Shown: piece after piece, positions 46,570 through 60,299 of the stretch
How the letters are laid out: the number at the start of each line of letters is the position of its first letter
Numbering within the stretch: position 1 is the first letter of the stretch
Source of the DNA: Spodoptera frugiperda
Lineage: Eukaryota; Arthropoda; Insecta; Lepidoptera; Noctuidae
Reading direction: 5' to 3'
Assembly: GCF_023101765.2 (NCBI RefSeq)
Contig: NC_064239.1
Span: 5,194,001-5,258,000 of the forward strand
DNA: 64,000 nucleotides
Notes under the pieces: generated by a model
Databases searched by the model: none
What the model was told of the DNA's origin: nothing
The model's input: the letters and a program-made list of their open reading frames with translations, nothing else
Made by a program: the position numbers and the translations under genes

Positions 46570-48336
46570 TACATAAAAATGCTCAAATCAAGTACCACTT
46601 TCTATACTGTATTTTATATCGTATGTAAGAATGTAACAAAACTTGATAATAACTAAAACAGCTGTTCCACTAAGTGATTACTTTATTCCTCGCCCTTCAT
46701 GGTAAAAACTGTTGTATGTGAGGGCATTGACCACATAAATTACAACCACACCTACATTCTACAAAACGTACGCACGTGTTCTATTAGAACATAGCATTTT
46801 AGAACATAACATAGTCCTGTTCTTGTCAGATTTCATGTTTTTGTATAGAAAAGACAGAGACGTAAAATATGTTCAAATGCGTGCTTTGAATGAATAATTT
46901 ATCTCGGATTAATTGATATTGCGTTAATGCCTGCTTATACGTTTTTACTATTGCTTGCTTGCCTTAATTAACTCATGTTAATTAGTAATGAAGCATTTAA
47001 AATTACAATGTATAATTTGTACCAATTATCCATTTTGTATTTTTAACAAAATCAATTTTCTGCTCATCAAAACACCAAATAGTTTGACAGCCGTTCAAAA
47101 GACAATCAAAACAAAATGTTGAAAGATTATTCTCAATAGCACAACGACAGCAACTTGCTAATTGAAATACAAAACGTTTGTTACAATAGCTGAAGGTCAC
47201 TTCGTAACATTGGTAGATAAATAAATGTATTAATAGGACAAGCTATATCCATTTTGTAGGCTATTAACGCTAAAAGCCTACAACCTAATTCTTATGCATG
47301 GAGTGTTGATCAGAAAAGCGTATGACGTCATAGTTTCCCTCTTTATACTTTCTCCCTCGTCGCTGGAGCGTTCATTGGATACTGGCCTTGATGCGCATCA
47401 ATATAAATATGACACAATCTAGCCAATGATGTCATTGCAGAGAACATATTAAACTAAACTTCACATACTATAGCGTAAAGTCACGTGTACGAAAGATGCC
47501 TCGTTTTTTGCACATGCATGCATAACAGTTGTGTGTGAATGTGTGTTACAACTATAATTATCTGTTGAGAAAATTACTGTTGGGATTTTCGAAATTTTCA
47601 GAGTTATTAAGTCTGTTTTGATGCTCAGTACTACATGTAATCAAAACATTATCTCGAAAAAAATGGAACTGTCTACACTAATGGAATTACCTACTTAATT
47701 ATAGGATAGGCTAAAGCCTAATTACACCAATTTTCTCGCATGATTCAAGAGTGAAAATCGCTGAAGAACATAATTTTTCTTATATAATAATAATTATCTC
47801 AAAACGAAGGAAAACATTTAAAGATGCTTACGTAAAAATAAGTGAGAAATTGTATGAAGATTTTTTTGTAGATACAGTTTAGATAAAGTACTTACCTAAT
47901 GCTTTATATCTTTACACGTGGCATATAATGACTGCACATGTATACATGTAGGTATATACATAAAAAAGTATAAATGAAATGGTAACAAGGAACATTATCT
48001 GTACCATAAAACGCGGATAATTTATCTTAGGCTAACACTAAGATTTAACATCACTATAATTGTATAATTATAAGCAAAACATGACTTCAGACTTTCAGTG
48101 CCTATTTATTAAAATTGTTATGTGATTATGAAAGAAAATTAGTGTGGTAGGGGAATTTTCTCTGCAAAGTGCTTGTAGTAGAAGAAGCTTATTAGTTTTT
48201 ACTTGTTGTTGAGACAATTACCTACGGATATTATATGTTTTAATTTTCGTCGCTCTATCATCAATCATCCACTTTTCCATACTATTCTTTCTTTCTTTAG
48301 TCGTCATCTTCTTTCCCTAATCCTATCCTAAATATT

Positions 48337-48466
48337 CGTCGTTGAACGAAAACGAAACGAGAGCGTGTAAGACGCTCTGATTGGCCGGCACGAATGAACC
48401 TACCAATAAGAGCACCGAACGTGCTCTCGTTTCGATCTCGTTAAACATAAAACAAACTCGTACTAA
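48337..48466. mobile_element. MITE (CTCTGATTGG family)
   Basis: ACGCTCTGATTGGCCGGCAC core, GTGCTCTCGTTTCGATCTCG, and end AACAAACTCGTACTAA. The left end is degraded. Confidence 0.62.
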
Positions 48467-49007
48467 GTGCTCTGACGTCTGTACATACACGCGTCACCAT
48501 CACCAATGCAAACGTTCATATTTATTTTGTTAAATAATATGGGTCGAGGCGCATCAAGCAGTAAGACCCTGCTCGTATTAAAAACAGTTTTATTGATAAG
48601 AAGATAGAATATATTTTTCAAACAGACACGGTGACTACATAATTAATTAGATGAATGTGTGTGTGAAGGGAGTCACTGACACATTGATGTCCAAATTGCA
48701 TAGTAACACGGTGCTCAAGGCCACACGCGAGTAAAGTAATGAATTAACTGTATATGTTGAATTTGTTCATCTTTGTGTGCTAGGTACTTAATTTTGTCAT
48801 TGTATTTGGGTCTTTTAATTTGTACCCGCGTCAATACAAATAGTTTAGAGGTTGTTGACATACATTTTTCTGTATTTACCAACGTGATGAACGACTGCCT
48901 AGGAGATGTATTTTGAAATTATTTGGAGCAGGTTGCGGACTGTGCATTTAGAGATAGATGTAGTTTGTTCTTTTAAAATATCTTTTCATTTCTTCTATCA
49001 TCATACA

Positions 49008-49115
49008 TACATAACTTCACACCTCTCTCCCATGGGGGTAGACAGAGACATTGGACCTCCAATTGCTACGAATCTTACATACCTCTTTTGCTTCATCAAC
49101 AGCCTTTTCATAATG
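49008..49115 (-). mobile_element. RTE-like LINE 3' end fragment
   Basis: On the minus strand from about 49115 the frame reads KAVDEAKEVCKIRSNWRSNV then SVYPHGREV and a stop, followed by a TATGTATG tail (CATACATACATA on +). It covers the last residues missing from the 54686 copy and has the same tail. Confidence 0.6.
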
Positions 49116-50236
49116 CTCATCGGTTAAAAGTTCTTCTATCATCATATGGTTAAATATCACATAAAAAGGTAAAAATGTATTCTTTAATAATGCGTTTTTA
49201 TTATAACTCTAGTTTTTTTACCTACTGTTGTGTTTGATAATATTTTTTAGTATAATTCTACTTTTAATGTATTTAGATAATAATAGTACTTTACCAAAGA
49301 TACTCCTGTAATAGAGCTCAAGAAATGGGAAAAAATACATATAAAATGTAATAAAAACCTAACTTTTTCCTCTTCATTGAAAAACCCAGATAGTTAGTCT
49401 ACCTACACACAGTCTGAGCCTAGAAATGAATACAAATTAAGATTGTAGATAACAATAGGTACTCAGTGTTATCTGTGCCATGTGTGGAATGTTTAAAAAG
49501 TATTGCTTTATTCACACATTGACTAAGCTGACATAACCATATTAAATAAGTCTTTCAAGGTAAACTGGGAGGGAATTACAGTGACGTCATCGTTCAGTTT
49601 CCTCCTTCAAAATGTTTTCCTTATAATAAAGAACCCTTCAAGTTATATGCTCAGTGTTCTTAAACTCGTTGTTAAGGAAATTAACTTATAATAATACTTC
49701 GAAATTGATCATTATTTGAAAATATGTAAAGGAAATAATCGAATATTAAATTATGTTACCAACCTGAGTTACTAAGATTAAAATAATATAAAGGGAATTA
49801 TTAAATATTAAAAGTCCCCTTAGACTTTTAGCCCTTGAAGAAAATTATTCAAGACTAACCCTTAAACGGCAGATACTTAATGTACTTATAAGTTCTCTGG
49901 CGTTGCAATTGTGACCGTCAGGTGATCCATCTGGTCGTTTTTTTTAAGGTAGCTGGTAAACGAGCAGACATCTTATTTCGAATAAATAAAAAATGTCGAA
50001 TGGTAGACTGATTTCTATGACTGTGTAATAAATTAGGTAATTAAATAATAAGCTATAATAGGAATATTATCTAATATGTGTAAATAAGTAGACTCCATAT
50101 TTCCAGGAAAATGCTAACAAGCAATTAATTATATATCCTTCCTGATATTCTATGATATGGGAACCAGGAAACGATGTTATACGTTATGTGTGAACATACT
50201 TATGTTCACAATTTTATATTTAACATAATCCTAGTA

Positions 50237-50570
50237 CAGTAGAACTCCAATTATCCGAACTCCGACTATCCGAATCGCCGATTATCCGAATCACAAAAAT
50301 TGTCCAAAAAAGTCTAAGTGCGCTATTATTCCCCCCCCCCCGCGATGCCAGTGTTTGCGCGTCAAGTCTTGACTTGACTTGTCTTAACTTGCCGTTGTGC
50401 CTACACTGACTTCCCCCCGCAATTTAATTCAATAAAAAAATAGTGCAATATCAAAACGTAGCTTTTATTCTCTTCAATGGCATTTTTTTTTTTAAATTCC
50501 GATTATCCGAATATTTGATTATCCGAATGGGTCCCGGTCCCCATTAATTCGGATAATTGGAGTTCTACTG
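50237..50570. mobile_element. pogo/Tigger-like MITE
   Basis: Ends CAGTAGAACTCCAATTATCC and its mirror, flanked by TA (50235-50236, 50571-50572), with repeated ATTATCCGAAT motifs at both ends. This is the classic Tigger/pogo terminal pattern. The 334 bp interior has a C run at 50332-50341 and no coding. Confidence 0.8.
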
Positions 50571-50696
50571 TACCTATTTATTTCTAAAACGGTTACCGTT
50601 TTAAAACAACTAACTAGACGGGCTTTGTCATCATCTTTATATCGCCATATCACAAACAAACAAAATTTTATCAAAATATATTTTCTAACTATGCAA

Positions 50697-50772
50697 CGTC
50701 ACGCATTTTATCCCCGAAGGGGTAGGCAGAGATAGAAGTCCCATTTAATAAGGGGTGAGGCAATTCTGTAAA
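50697..50772 (-). mobile_element. tRNA-derived SINE, 3' end only
   Basis: Short copy with GTCACGCATTTTATCCCCGA, AGGGGTAGGCAGAG and CCCATTTAATAAGGGGTGAG. Confidence 0.6.
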
Positions 50773-52574
50773 TGTTCAGTAGCTTTTGAGTTTATTGGTA
50801 ATAGACAGACAGACGCGATGGAAGACTTAGTATTATTAAAATGTTATAATTTACTGTAACTGTCAGAACCTACCACTATTCTATTGATAACTATCATAGC
50901 GAAATGATAACCGATTAAAAGGATTAACGCTTTTAAACAAACAAACACAAACTTTATTACACAAACAATATAGACCAAAATATAGTTCATCTGAATCTCA
51001 AATCTAGAATGAGATATTCAAAAGTTTTACATATCATTTTTTCGCGTGTAAATAAGTGGAATGTATGCGATTACTAAAAATAAGCTTCCGACCAAAGTCC
51101 ACATGCAAACCGGTCGTGACGAATTTGTTTTTGTAATAAATGTTAAAATAGTTTCAAAATTACACAAGTCGATCTTTCTTAAATGGTTGTTTATCAATAG
51201 TTATTCCATATTTATTTAACGAGAAATATTTTAATGTATGTAAATTACCTTTTACATACGCTTCCAAAATTTGCTCTGACTATTTTAATGATTGTACGTT
51301 ATGTCATTGTATAATACAGGCGAAATATAGATCATTCATTAAGTCTCATTTACTGGTAATTGGTGAATATTAGTAGGGAAAAGTTCTCGAAAGAATGTTT
51401 AAAAATATTAATTCCGAATGGTCGTAAACTTTACAGAGTAAATAAATGTTAATATATGAGTGTAATAAATAACTTTTTGTGTAATGATGTAATATTGCCT
51501 ACTGTGAATAATTCTTCAATGAAATACCTACTTATGCCATACAGTTATAAATTGTGTAGATACATGTATATTTTTATCTGTCTATTTAACTCTTTTGGCT
51601 TACACTTTTCTGAAGAAAAATAGTGCTTGTATTTCCAGATATTATCTTATTCAATTAAATATACACGCAAACAAAAGTTTCTGGTCTGTTTTTGAATTGG
51701 ACATCTTTATTACAGACAAATTTTGTCGAAAATAATTTAGTAATATTTTCCCCCTAATAGACAAATATCCTATTAGAAATTAGACGTTCAAAATGTATCC
51801 TCTAGCAGTTCAATTTGGTAAACTACAACCCAAACTGATTTATCTAACATTATCAGCATAGAAAGTGTCTACAAAAGGGGCTTTTATAATGAAAATTGGT
51901 AGGAACATAATAACATACAGTGACTATGACAAATAACGAAAATTTTCCACGTCCTATAACAAATGAATGCTTTATATTCTCACTTTTAGGACCGCGACCG
52001 TCTGTGTCTATTGTATGTACATATGACTACACATCACGCTATTAGAAACTAGTATAACTAGATCGCTGAATGTGTTAAAGGATCATATAAAGCGAGACCA
52101 TTATAAACTGGTTCTGTATAGTTCGATGTGTACAATTGTGAGTCATCCTTGCGTTGGTCTAGTATGACCTCAGTCAAGGCCGTACTAATTAATATCCATC
52201 TCGTTTCTCTGTTTATTGACGCTGTAGACATGTAGGAAGCTTTGTGTGTACAATCTTTTCTAGTATTTGTAAAGTATGATCATTAACTGTGATTCTTTTT
52301 AATTGTTTCGAGCTTTCGCCTAGGACTTTGTTCTAGTATCAACATAAATATGTATATGTTTTACATTCCTATAAATAACATCTGAGTATCTTAATTTTAA
52401 AGAGTTATATAACAATTTTAATTTTTAATGGTATATAAATTGACAAACGGTCCTAATTGATTCTATAAGATTTTTTGACTTACAATAATTATTAAATTCA
52501 GAATTATAATGGACTAAATTTTTAAATAAAATAATATACCACATGTAATTTACTACAATTCTTGCAAATAAATA

Positions 52575-52625
52575 AATATCATTTCATTTCACTTAATCTC
52601 ATTTCATTTCATTTCATTTCATTTC
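52575..52625. repeat. (ATTTC)n microsatellite
   Basis: Imperfect then perfect ATTTC units. The 113-codon frame from 52562 starts in it and is not a gene. Confidence 0.85.
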
Positions 52626-53063
52626 GGAAAAATCTAATAATGCATTTTCCAAAACGAGTAATTCAGTTTGAGCAATCTTTCAATTGCCTAATGACGAGTA
52701 ACGAAGGATTTCTTTGTTGGATTTTTATCAATAGATCTCAATTCACCTGTATAACATTACATTTCATGCTATATGAGCCAAGCTTACAACCAATTTCCAG
52801 AGAATCTTATAATCTATATATCGAAAAAAATCCGAGGTTGTCGTCCTTGCTAAAACAAGAACAACATAGTATAGCCGCCATGTTGCTAACTAACATAACA
52901 TAACAACTTTTTTGTCAAACATTTAGGCAAAGTTACACGTGACACTTACTTTTCGCCATTTATGTTATCAATCACATGTAATAAGAATGCGAAACGATAA
53001 TTATTATAGCTATAATATTCTCTTTTTTTATAATAACTATTGTGAAACATGCTAAATTAACTA

Positions 53064-53160
53064 AAAATCACGGTTTACTCACCTATTATTAATGGAGAAA
53101 AGCTCTACTAGTTTCGAGTCACAGAGGGACTCTTCATCATGAGCAGTGTGCGCAGACGCG
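53064..53160. mobile_element. Half MITE (ACGTGAGTAAACCGTG family)
   Basis: AATCACGGTTTACTCACC, GAGAAAAGCTCTACTAGTTT, CTTCATCATGAGCAGTG. The right arm is missing. Confidence 0.6.
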
Positions 53161-54030
53161 GCGCCTAGTTCATATATTATTACTTATCATTAGTTTATAC
53201 TTACTAATACCTATTTTGGCCAACGTAGATATCAATCCAAAAACCCCTTGTCAGTTAGATAGTCTTTCCAATTTTAGTATATGTACTGCCGAAGCAAGTA
53301 CAGTTAGATAGTCTTAATAGTCATTATCATTTCTAAAGACCAACGAAGCGAGGAAGTCTAATTAAAGAAGAGGGGGCGAGTCTATTAACATAATATATTA
53401 CACTTTTATTACAGTTATTTACGTATTATAATGTACAATAACGAACAGCTGTTTTATAACACTTGGATGAACATTGTTATCAATTTGAATAACTATTTTT
53501 CCCATGATAAGTACTTCAAATTAGATGTTTCTCATTTGTAGCGTTTTAATTCTAATTTATGTTAATGATGAAGATGATAAATATACATATATTATGAGCT
53601 TTTTATTGAAATTATAAGGCTATACAAATGTATAAGTAATTTAAAATTAATTGTTAGCATTCCTACTGCTTTAAAGAATTTTATCATTCTGTCTCCAAAA
53701 ACTTGCCCATAAAATAGCACACACACTTATACTGAAAGCTTTATTATCTATTTGTATATTTATTTACATATTATCTTATAAGATAAGATATTTCATAAGG
53801 ATCTTATTTTGAACTTAATTTCTTTAAAACCTGTCAGAAAAATGCTATAAAAGTCTAATATAACTTGACTTCGCATCGTTAGCTAAGCTCTCGTAAAAAA
53901 CATATCAACTTACAATGACGGATAGTCTTACAATTCCGTCCACCACATGCTACTTTAAGTACAATCGACAAAATTTTATAACGACCTACTTTATTTAAAA
54001 ATCGTTCCGAAAGCCAAAATTTACTGTACC

Positions 54031-54209
54031 GTTGGCGCAGTGGCTAGGCAACCAGCTGCCGCGCAACGCGTAGCGGGTTAAATTCCGCACGGAGCAACAC
54101 TTTGTGTTATCCACAAATTGTTATTTTTGGTCTGGGGGTGGTGTGTATGTTAACTTGTATGTTTGTAAACGCACTCACGAAACAGGAGAAAATCCTAGAG
54201 TGAGGCAAC
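54031..54209 (+). mobile_element. tRNA-derived SINE, second family
   Basis: Nearly full copy from GTTGGCGCAGTGGCTAGG through GTAGCGGGTTAAATTCCGCA to GAGTGAGGCAACG. Confidence 0.8.
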
Positions 54210-54685
54210 GTTGAACTTGACTCATCATGGAATATATTTAAACAAATGTCAACCTAAAAGTATTGAAATGTCTACAGGAAAACAAGCCTAGTACCTAGGT
54301 CATAATAGAAATCCGTCGATAGTACTTACATACAACCCACACGTTTTGATACCGTCATCTACTGAATAGATCTGATATATCAAGTTACCAATCCGTACTT
54401 ATGAATGTGCTGACGTCATCACGGTAAAGCCATTAGGGTCGATTGTTTAGCCTCGTTCAACTGAAGTCCTACTACACTTTTATAAAGGATTGTTTGTAGA
54501 GTTTATTTTTTGTACGAAATCCTATTTATTGTATAGTATAGTGGCAAAGAAAGGTCTAATCCTTAAGTTAGTTATAAAAGGCTAAACTCTATTTATATTT
54601 TATCTGACCCAATAAATCCAATAAAGGTAACCCTGGCTTGTCACAAACTCACAATATGGCACTTTTACCATAAATAGGAGATTAA

Positions 54686-54985
54686 AAACGATGGTTTGGA
54701 CATGTAAAGACGATGGATGAAAGCAGATTTACGAAAGAAGTATACAAGGGCGATATGAATGGAACTGTCGGTAGAGTGCGCCATAGACGGACATATAGCG
54801 ACCAGATTGGTGATTTATTAAAGCAAGGCCAAATTAAAAGTATCCGAAATAAACGAGCATGCATGAAAAGACAGATGACTGTTCATAAGAGCAAGAAATA
54901 TGTAAGATAAGTAGCAATTGGCGTTCCATTGTCTCTGCCTAACCCCAGGGGATACAGGCGTGAGGTTATGTATGTATGTAAGAAT
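54686..54985 (+). mobile_element. RTE-like LINE 3' end with reverse-transcriptase ORF C-terminus
   Basis: The frame from about 54689 reads RWFGHVKTMDESRF, TKEVYKG then NGTVGRVRHRRTYSDQIGDL and KGQ-like KQGQIKSIRNKRACMKR, ending at TAA 54908-54910. RWFGHV.RM.E.R..K..Y...V.G..GRGRPR..Y.DQI is the typical end of an RTE/craft-type retrotransposon reverse transcriptase. Past the stop another frame resumes WRSIVS-like sequence, and the element ends in TATGTATGTATG (54967-54979). It is 5'-truncated and frame-broken. Confidence 0.68.
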
Positions 54986-55794
54986 TTTTAGCATAATAAC
55001 TAGCAAACCACCAATGATTTTCCATGTTTTCCTGATTTTCTCATATTTTTTCCTGAATTTTCTTTGCTATAAATCTCACGGAGCCCGAGACCTTCCCAAC
55101 GAATGCAAAACTGTGGAATTCGGTTCGTGCATTCTGGAGTTATAGCGTCAGGAAGAAAAACCCGACTTATTTTTATATTATAGATAATACAAAATTGTTG
55201 ACATTTTAATATGTAAACCTCTAGGAACATATCTTTCGAGGAATAAAGGGCTGATAAGAAATGTATATTCAAATATGGGAAGTCTTCTCTTTGACGTGAA
55301 ATATTTTTTTACCCGAACTTTTGTGTACCAGCTTAATATTGAAGTAATAATAATTATTGTTATATTATCTTTTATAAGTAGGTACAAAAATACTCTAATA
55401 TCAAATTACTGAGAATGTCTGAAACTGAAGTGAACTAGAACATAATATTTTTCTAGGTATAGTAATCATGGTTACTTCGAGGAAAACTTAAGCTTGGAGT
55501 CAGGTTAGGTAACTTATAACTTAAGTAGATTAGGTTTTATGAGAAGAGAAAAAGAAAATAACAACAATAAAAATATGTTATCAGAACAGAGTGATAACTT
55601 CGTGTAAAATCTGTTTCAGTTTTATTTTACTTAGAAAAAAAAAGTATACAAAACTACACATATATCACGAGGTTATACAATTTATGTTTTTGAATTAAGA
55701 TAAATCTTAATCATAACTATAACTAATCTTCTATAATACAAAAATGCATCGCTAAATATATATCGCTATGCGCAAATTTCTCATTTATGTCACG

Positions 55795-55905
55795 GAATGC
55801 TGCTCATGAATATGAGCCTCTAGAATTGCTTGAAACTATTCGAGTTCCTCGTCAAACAGTTACATCATAGTAATTAATTTAGTATGTCTCACGAAAGTTA
55901 TAATA
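55795..55905. mobile_element. Half MITE (GAGGAACTCGACTAG family)
   Basis: GGAATGCTGCTCATGAATAT, ATTCGAGTTCCTCGTCAAAC, TTAGTATGTCTCACGAAAGT. The left arm is missing. Confidence 0.6.
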
Positions 55906-57688
55906 AGAACGGATTTTATCAAATAGGTAATAAGGCATTATTTTGATTGCATAGTATTGTAACTTTAATCATAATATCGTTACAATAAACCGCTGTTATA
56001 AATTCTAGTACGCTTGATAGATAAGCTCAGATATCAAATGTTGGCATATGATATCTCTGAGAGACTATTTCCTTGTTATTTATACCATTTATTGATATAC
56101 AAAACTGAATAATTAAAAAACTGGTTATTTAAAATCTCATCGGTTACTCAAAGAACATCAAAATTTAATAATTTTAATATAACATTGTCTCTAAAAGCTT
56201 TAAACAGAGAGGAGTGGAAGGAGGGTAGGGAGGCCTTTTCCAGGCAGCGGGACGACCATGACTAAAAAAAAAGTCGACGTCACGTCGTAAGTCCCGTAAG
56301 TACTTACGTGTCACGTAAGTAATAAATATGTTACCTATTACAACTGAATTGATTCCTTCTTTTATAAAAAATAGAGCCATCAGGAATCTAGAGGAATTTT
56401 CGAACAAATCGCGTGGAATGCAAGGGCATATTGAATAAGCCTTTTTCAACCACTTGACTTTGACCTTCTCAGGTGTCTGTAATTCAGTAATAAGGAACTG
56501 ACAAAAGGCAAGAAACGGGTTGTTATACTAAACAACCGGGTGTAACGCTTCGCCGGACGGTCGGAGCTCAACGGTCATAGTCGAATGGTAACCTTGACGA
56601 AACATCAAAGATTGCAATAAGTAAACATTACCTATCATAAACATTTACATGACCTTCTTACATCACTCCTAAAGATGATGGAATTAGGTAATACTAAAAC
56701 TTGTCTACATGAAAAATTATTACTCTTTTCAGATAAAAAGAATGTGTTTAACTTATGAAGTTATTGTACCTATAAATTTTAAACATCTTTTGGGTTTGTT
56801 TACAACTAAGATATGATAAGAATCACGATATTAAAAACAACTTTCCATTGGACGTATTCATGTAGTCGTGTTTGAGTTTTTTTAATAGCTAATTGTGTAT
56901 TCCATCAATGGAAAAACATGTCAACATTGCTCGTAAATTAGATATTGGTTCAGTCTGACAGCAATAGTCCATTTATGTTTTTATTTTATTACAGTTTGTA
57001 GAGGAAAATTCTATATGAATAGAACTACCTAGGTATAACACAATGACGTCACAATTTACTACAAATGCATGAATCATGTACATGTACAACTCCAGTGGTG
57101 TCGAGATGGGCGTCACTTACCTAAACGTGCGCTCTGAAGTGTCTCAAGTCTTTAAATACATTTTCTGGGAAATTGTTCTAAAGTAATGTTTATACTAAGT
57201 ACTAGTAAAATGTTATTGGGTTTTAAAGGACGTAATTATTAAAAGATTTTTCTTCATAAAGTTATGAAACAGGTTTCGGAAAAGTGCTTATATCGAGGAA
57301 AATTCTAGAAAGTCTATTAACTATAACAGTAATAACTTATAAGGACACTGAATACAATAACCTTGGTTTGTGTATTAAGGTCAGAGAAAACCCTATTTTA
57401 AACCTTGGCTCCTGTACCTTGAACAAAATCAATTTCTAATTTGAACCACGTACTAATTGTAGCTACATGTTAGATAGAAAATTGGAATCACGTAGTAATT
57501 GTAGCTACATGTTAGAAAATTCTGAGCTCGTCAATGTTTTACATTATTCCTAACTTGGAATTTCAGTAATTTTATCTACTAATTACACAATGTATTTAGT
57601 TATACGAGTATAAAGCCATTTTCCAATGACTTTTCTTCACTATTTAGGTACTATTCTTCTGCTTTAGCACTTATCTCCTATCTGCACG

Positions 57689-57836
57689 GTTGGCGCGGTT
57701 GCTGGGCAAACGTCTGCCATGCAACGTGTAGTGGGTTAGATTTCCGTACGGAACAACTCTTTGTGTGATTAATAAATTGTTGTATGTTTGTAAACGCACC
57801 CACGACATATCGGAAAATTCTAGTGTGAGGCAACGA
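57689..57836 (+). mobile_element. tRNA-derived SINE, second family, internally deleted
   Basis: Starts GTTGGCGCGGTTGCTGGG and ends GTGTGAGGCAACG. The TTTCGGGTCTGGGTGTC segment is missing after AAATTGTTG. Confidence 0.75.
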
Positions 57837-58432
57837 TTATTTAGTCCTCCACTCGCTCTTTGTAGCCAGTTTAAACCAGTAGCATCATCTTTAAATCATC
57901 CCGTCTAAAATATGTTAGTACATATATTGTGCAATACTATCTTGTAGACTCAAAGGAACACTTTACATCTTTCGTATATCGAAAACCTCAGACAAATCAT
58001 AGTACAGAAAACATTTATTAAAAAAAAAACCATCTTCTATTCACTTTCGTAAATGTCTAGCAATTTTAGTTTGTTATGACTATGGCGACTTTAAATGTGT
58101 GCATACAGTCATGATATGTATGTATGTATGAGTCTCGTTGATTTTCGCGTACGTACTCGTACATCTAGCTGTTCGAAAATAGATTTCATTACTTCAGCAA
58201 CGTTTTGCATATTTATCGTTTTAATTGACTCGGTTATTGAATGAGGTCAGTATTTTAATTAGCTTTTTGGCGAGTAGTGGTGCAAATGCGCTTGTTGATT
58301 TTGGTGTGTTGGATTTGATCTCGGAATCGAGTAAAGTATTGTTAAAAGTTTTAAGGCAGTACAAGTCCTGTTTTTTTTTATTTATTAGCAAATAATAAGC
58401 ATTTGTCAATGTTCCAACTGACCGACTTAAAG

Positions 58433-58681
58433 GTGTTTTTCAACCAGGGATGTACTATATAGCTATGCTACGAAGATGCGCAACTCGATTATGCGATGTA
58501 TCGATAACAGGGAAGCTATCTACAGCACACCTCCATAGCACACATCTTTCCATACAAAAACGTAGCTTAACTGAGTCCGTTTCCACCAGTGCTATGCTAT
58601 GTGTACCAATGAATATGATGGCTAGAAACCAAACGCATCCACAGCTACATATCATAGCACATCTCTGGTGGAAAAGCACCC
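58433..58681. mobile_element. MITE with GGTGCTTTTC-type ends
   Basis: Left GTGTTTTTCAACCAGGGATG and right-end mirror GGGTGCTTTTCCACCAGAGA form inverted ends. AACCAAACGCATCCACAGCT is inside. A fragment of a relative lies at 31497-31562. Open frames on both strands here are incidental. Confidence 0.62.
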
Positions 58682-58997
58682 AAGAAGTCATTGGGCTGAG
58701 ACCTATGTTTAGCAGTGGACATGCAACGAAGCAAAGAGTATGGTCTTGACATTTCGATGAATATATAAGACTCTGTTGCTTAGTCCACTTGGTCATTCCA
58801 CTCCAAAACCAATGAATAACTCGTGTGTAATACTGTAATAGTAAACTGATAAAATTAACAACTGTTATCGTTATTCCACTTACCGAGAAGGCGAGATAAA
58901 GTTGAAACAGTATGTTTTAATTTTTAATGCATTTTTTTCCTGGTGAAACGATACTGTTTCAGGCAAATGTTGTATATTAGTATTTTAAAGTGTAGTA

Positions 58998-59046
58998 CAT
59001 TGTGCTAAACTGGCACATATCTGATATGTGCCAGTTTAGCACAATT
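58998..59046. repeat. 47 bp near-perfect palindrome
   Basis: ATTGTGCTAAACTGGCACAT then ATC, T, and the exact complement through 59045. Arms are 23 bp with a single-base centre. Confidence 0.88.
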
Positions 59047-59596
59047 TTTTAAATCTCATTTATAATTAATAGTTTAGTGGTGGTCAAGCGCATGTGACCA
59101 CCATTGTACATCTACCTATGCAGTGAAAAAATATAAACACTTTATAAATAAACAGATTGTACAGACATATGGAGTGGGTGTGTCAGAATGGTAACACCTA
59201 ACTTAACTGTAATCGTGTTATTCACATTAACACTAAAAAATTGTTTGATTGTAATATACAATTTACGCAAATCATGATTATGCAAAATTGCCAAGTAAAA
59301 AATATCAATACGGAAAATTGGAGTAATAATAAATAATAATTCAATTATATACCCCACTACCTAAATATGTTATGAGCAAACTAATGTTGCTTTATTTGTG
59401 AAAATTATTAGACAAGTGAATAAAATTATTGTGTTCTGAATTTGAAGTCTGATACAAATTCAATTTGTGTGTTTATGATATGTATTTATTTAATCATATG
59501 GCTACGTTTTAATGACATAATGTTCTAATTTATTTATCATCCAATTACTTTATTTGTCCACTGGTTACAAATTGAATTGCTACTCAATAAGCGTTT

Positions 59597-59755
59597 TCAT
59601 CCATAATATAAAAATGAATCGCTCAATGTGTTGTTAAGCGCAAATCTCAAAAACAGCTGAACCAATTTCGATAGTACTGTTAGATGAAGGTTCTTATAAA
59701 AGAAAAAATATTTCCAAGGCGAAGTAATTTTCGCGGAGTCCGCCTAAATTAATTC
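59597..59755 (+). mobile_element. Helitron-like fragment
   Basis: AATATAAAAATGAATCGCTC, GTTGTTAAGCGCAAATCTC, GCTGAACCAATTTCGATAGT. A shorter degraded relative lies at 55738-55780. Confidence 0.4.
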
Positions 59756-60299
59756 AATTTTTTTTCCGAAAAAAAGCTGTTAAATAGGACCCAGAAAGAT
59801 AAATGTTGAATTGGTGTTATCATTTCATATGTGCTAAAGGTCTCCACACCCATAAATAGTTTACTTATGACATTTTGTTTTAAAAATATAAACACGTGTA
59901 TTACAATAAATATAGATAAATTCATTATATTATTAAGTACTTATGAGAATTCACTTGTGAACTTCAAAAGTCTACTGAAACAATCTATTTAGCTTTCAAA
60001 ATTCAAAACTAATTGCTATTCAGAAGTGATATTTAAAATCAGCTGAAGAGTTTAATATTCTAATTATTATTGTAGAAATGAGTTAAAAACTATTGTAAGA
60101 GTAGAAACTCAAGCTATTTATTACTGTGTACGCATTGTTTATTATTGCTTTGTGACTTTGAATTAATTAATGTCATCGCTCGCTTTTGAGAAATCTCGTT
60201 AATAAATTATACATATCAAAGTTACGCAGTGTATGTAATTTAACTTTAAATATACTTATTTGTTTCATACACCCACGTATGACTTGCGTTTTATCATCT

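Noticed and set aside
52562..52903. 113-codon open frame
   Set aside because: Its start is an ATTTC microsatellite and the rest has no protein-like composition.
58450..58749. 99-codon plus and 113-codon minus frames
   Set aside because: Both lie largely in a MITE with inverted ends and overlap each other.
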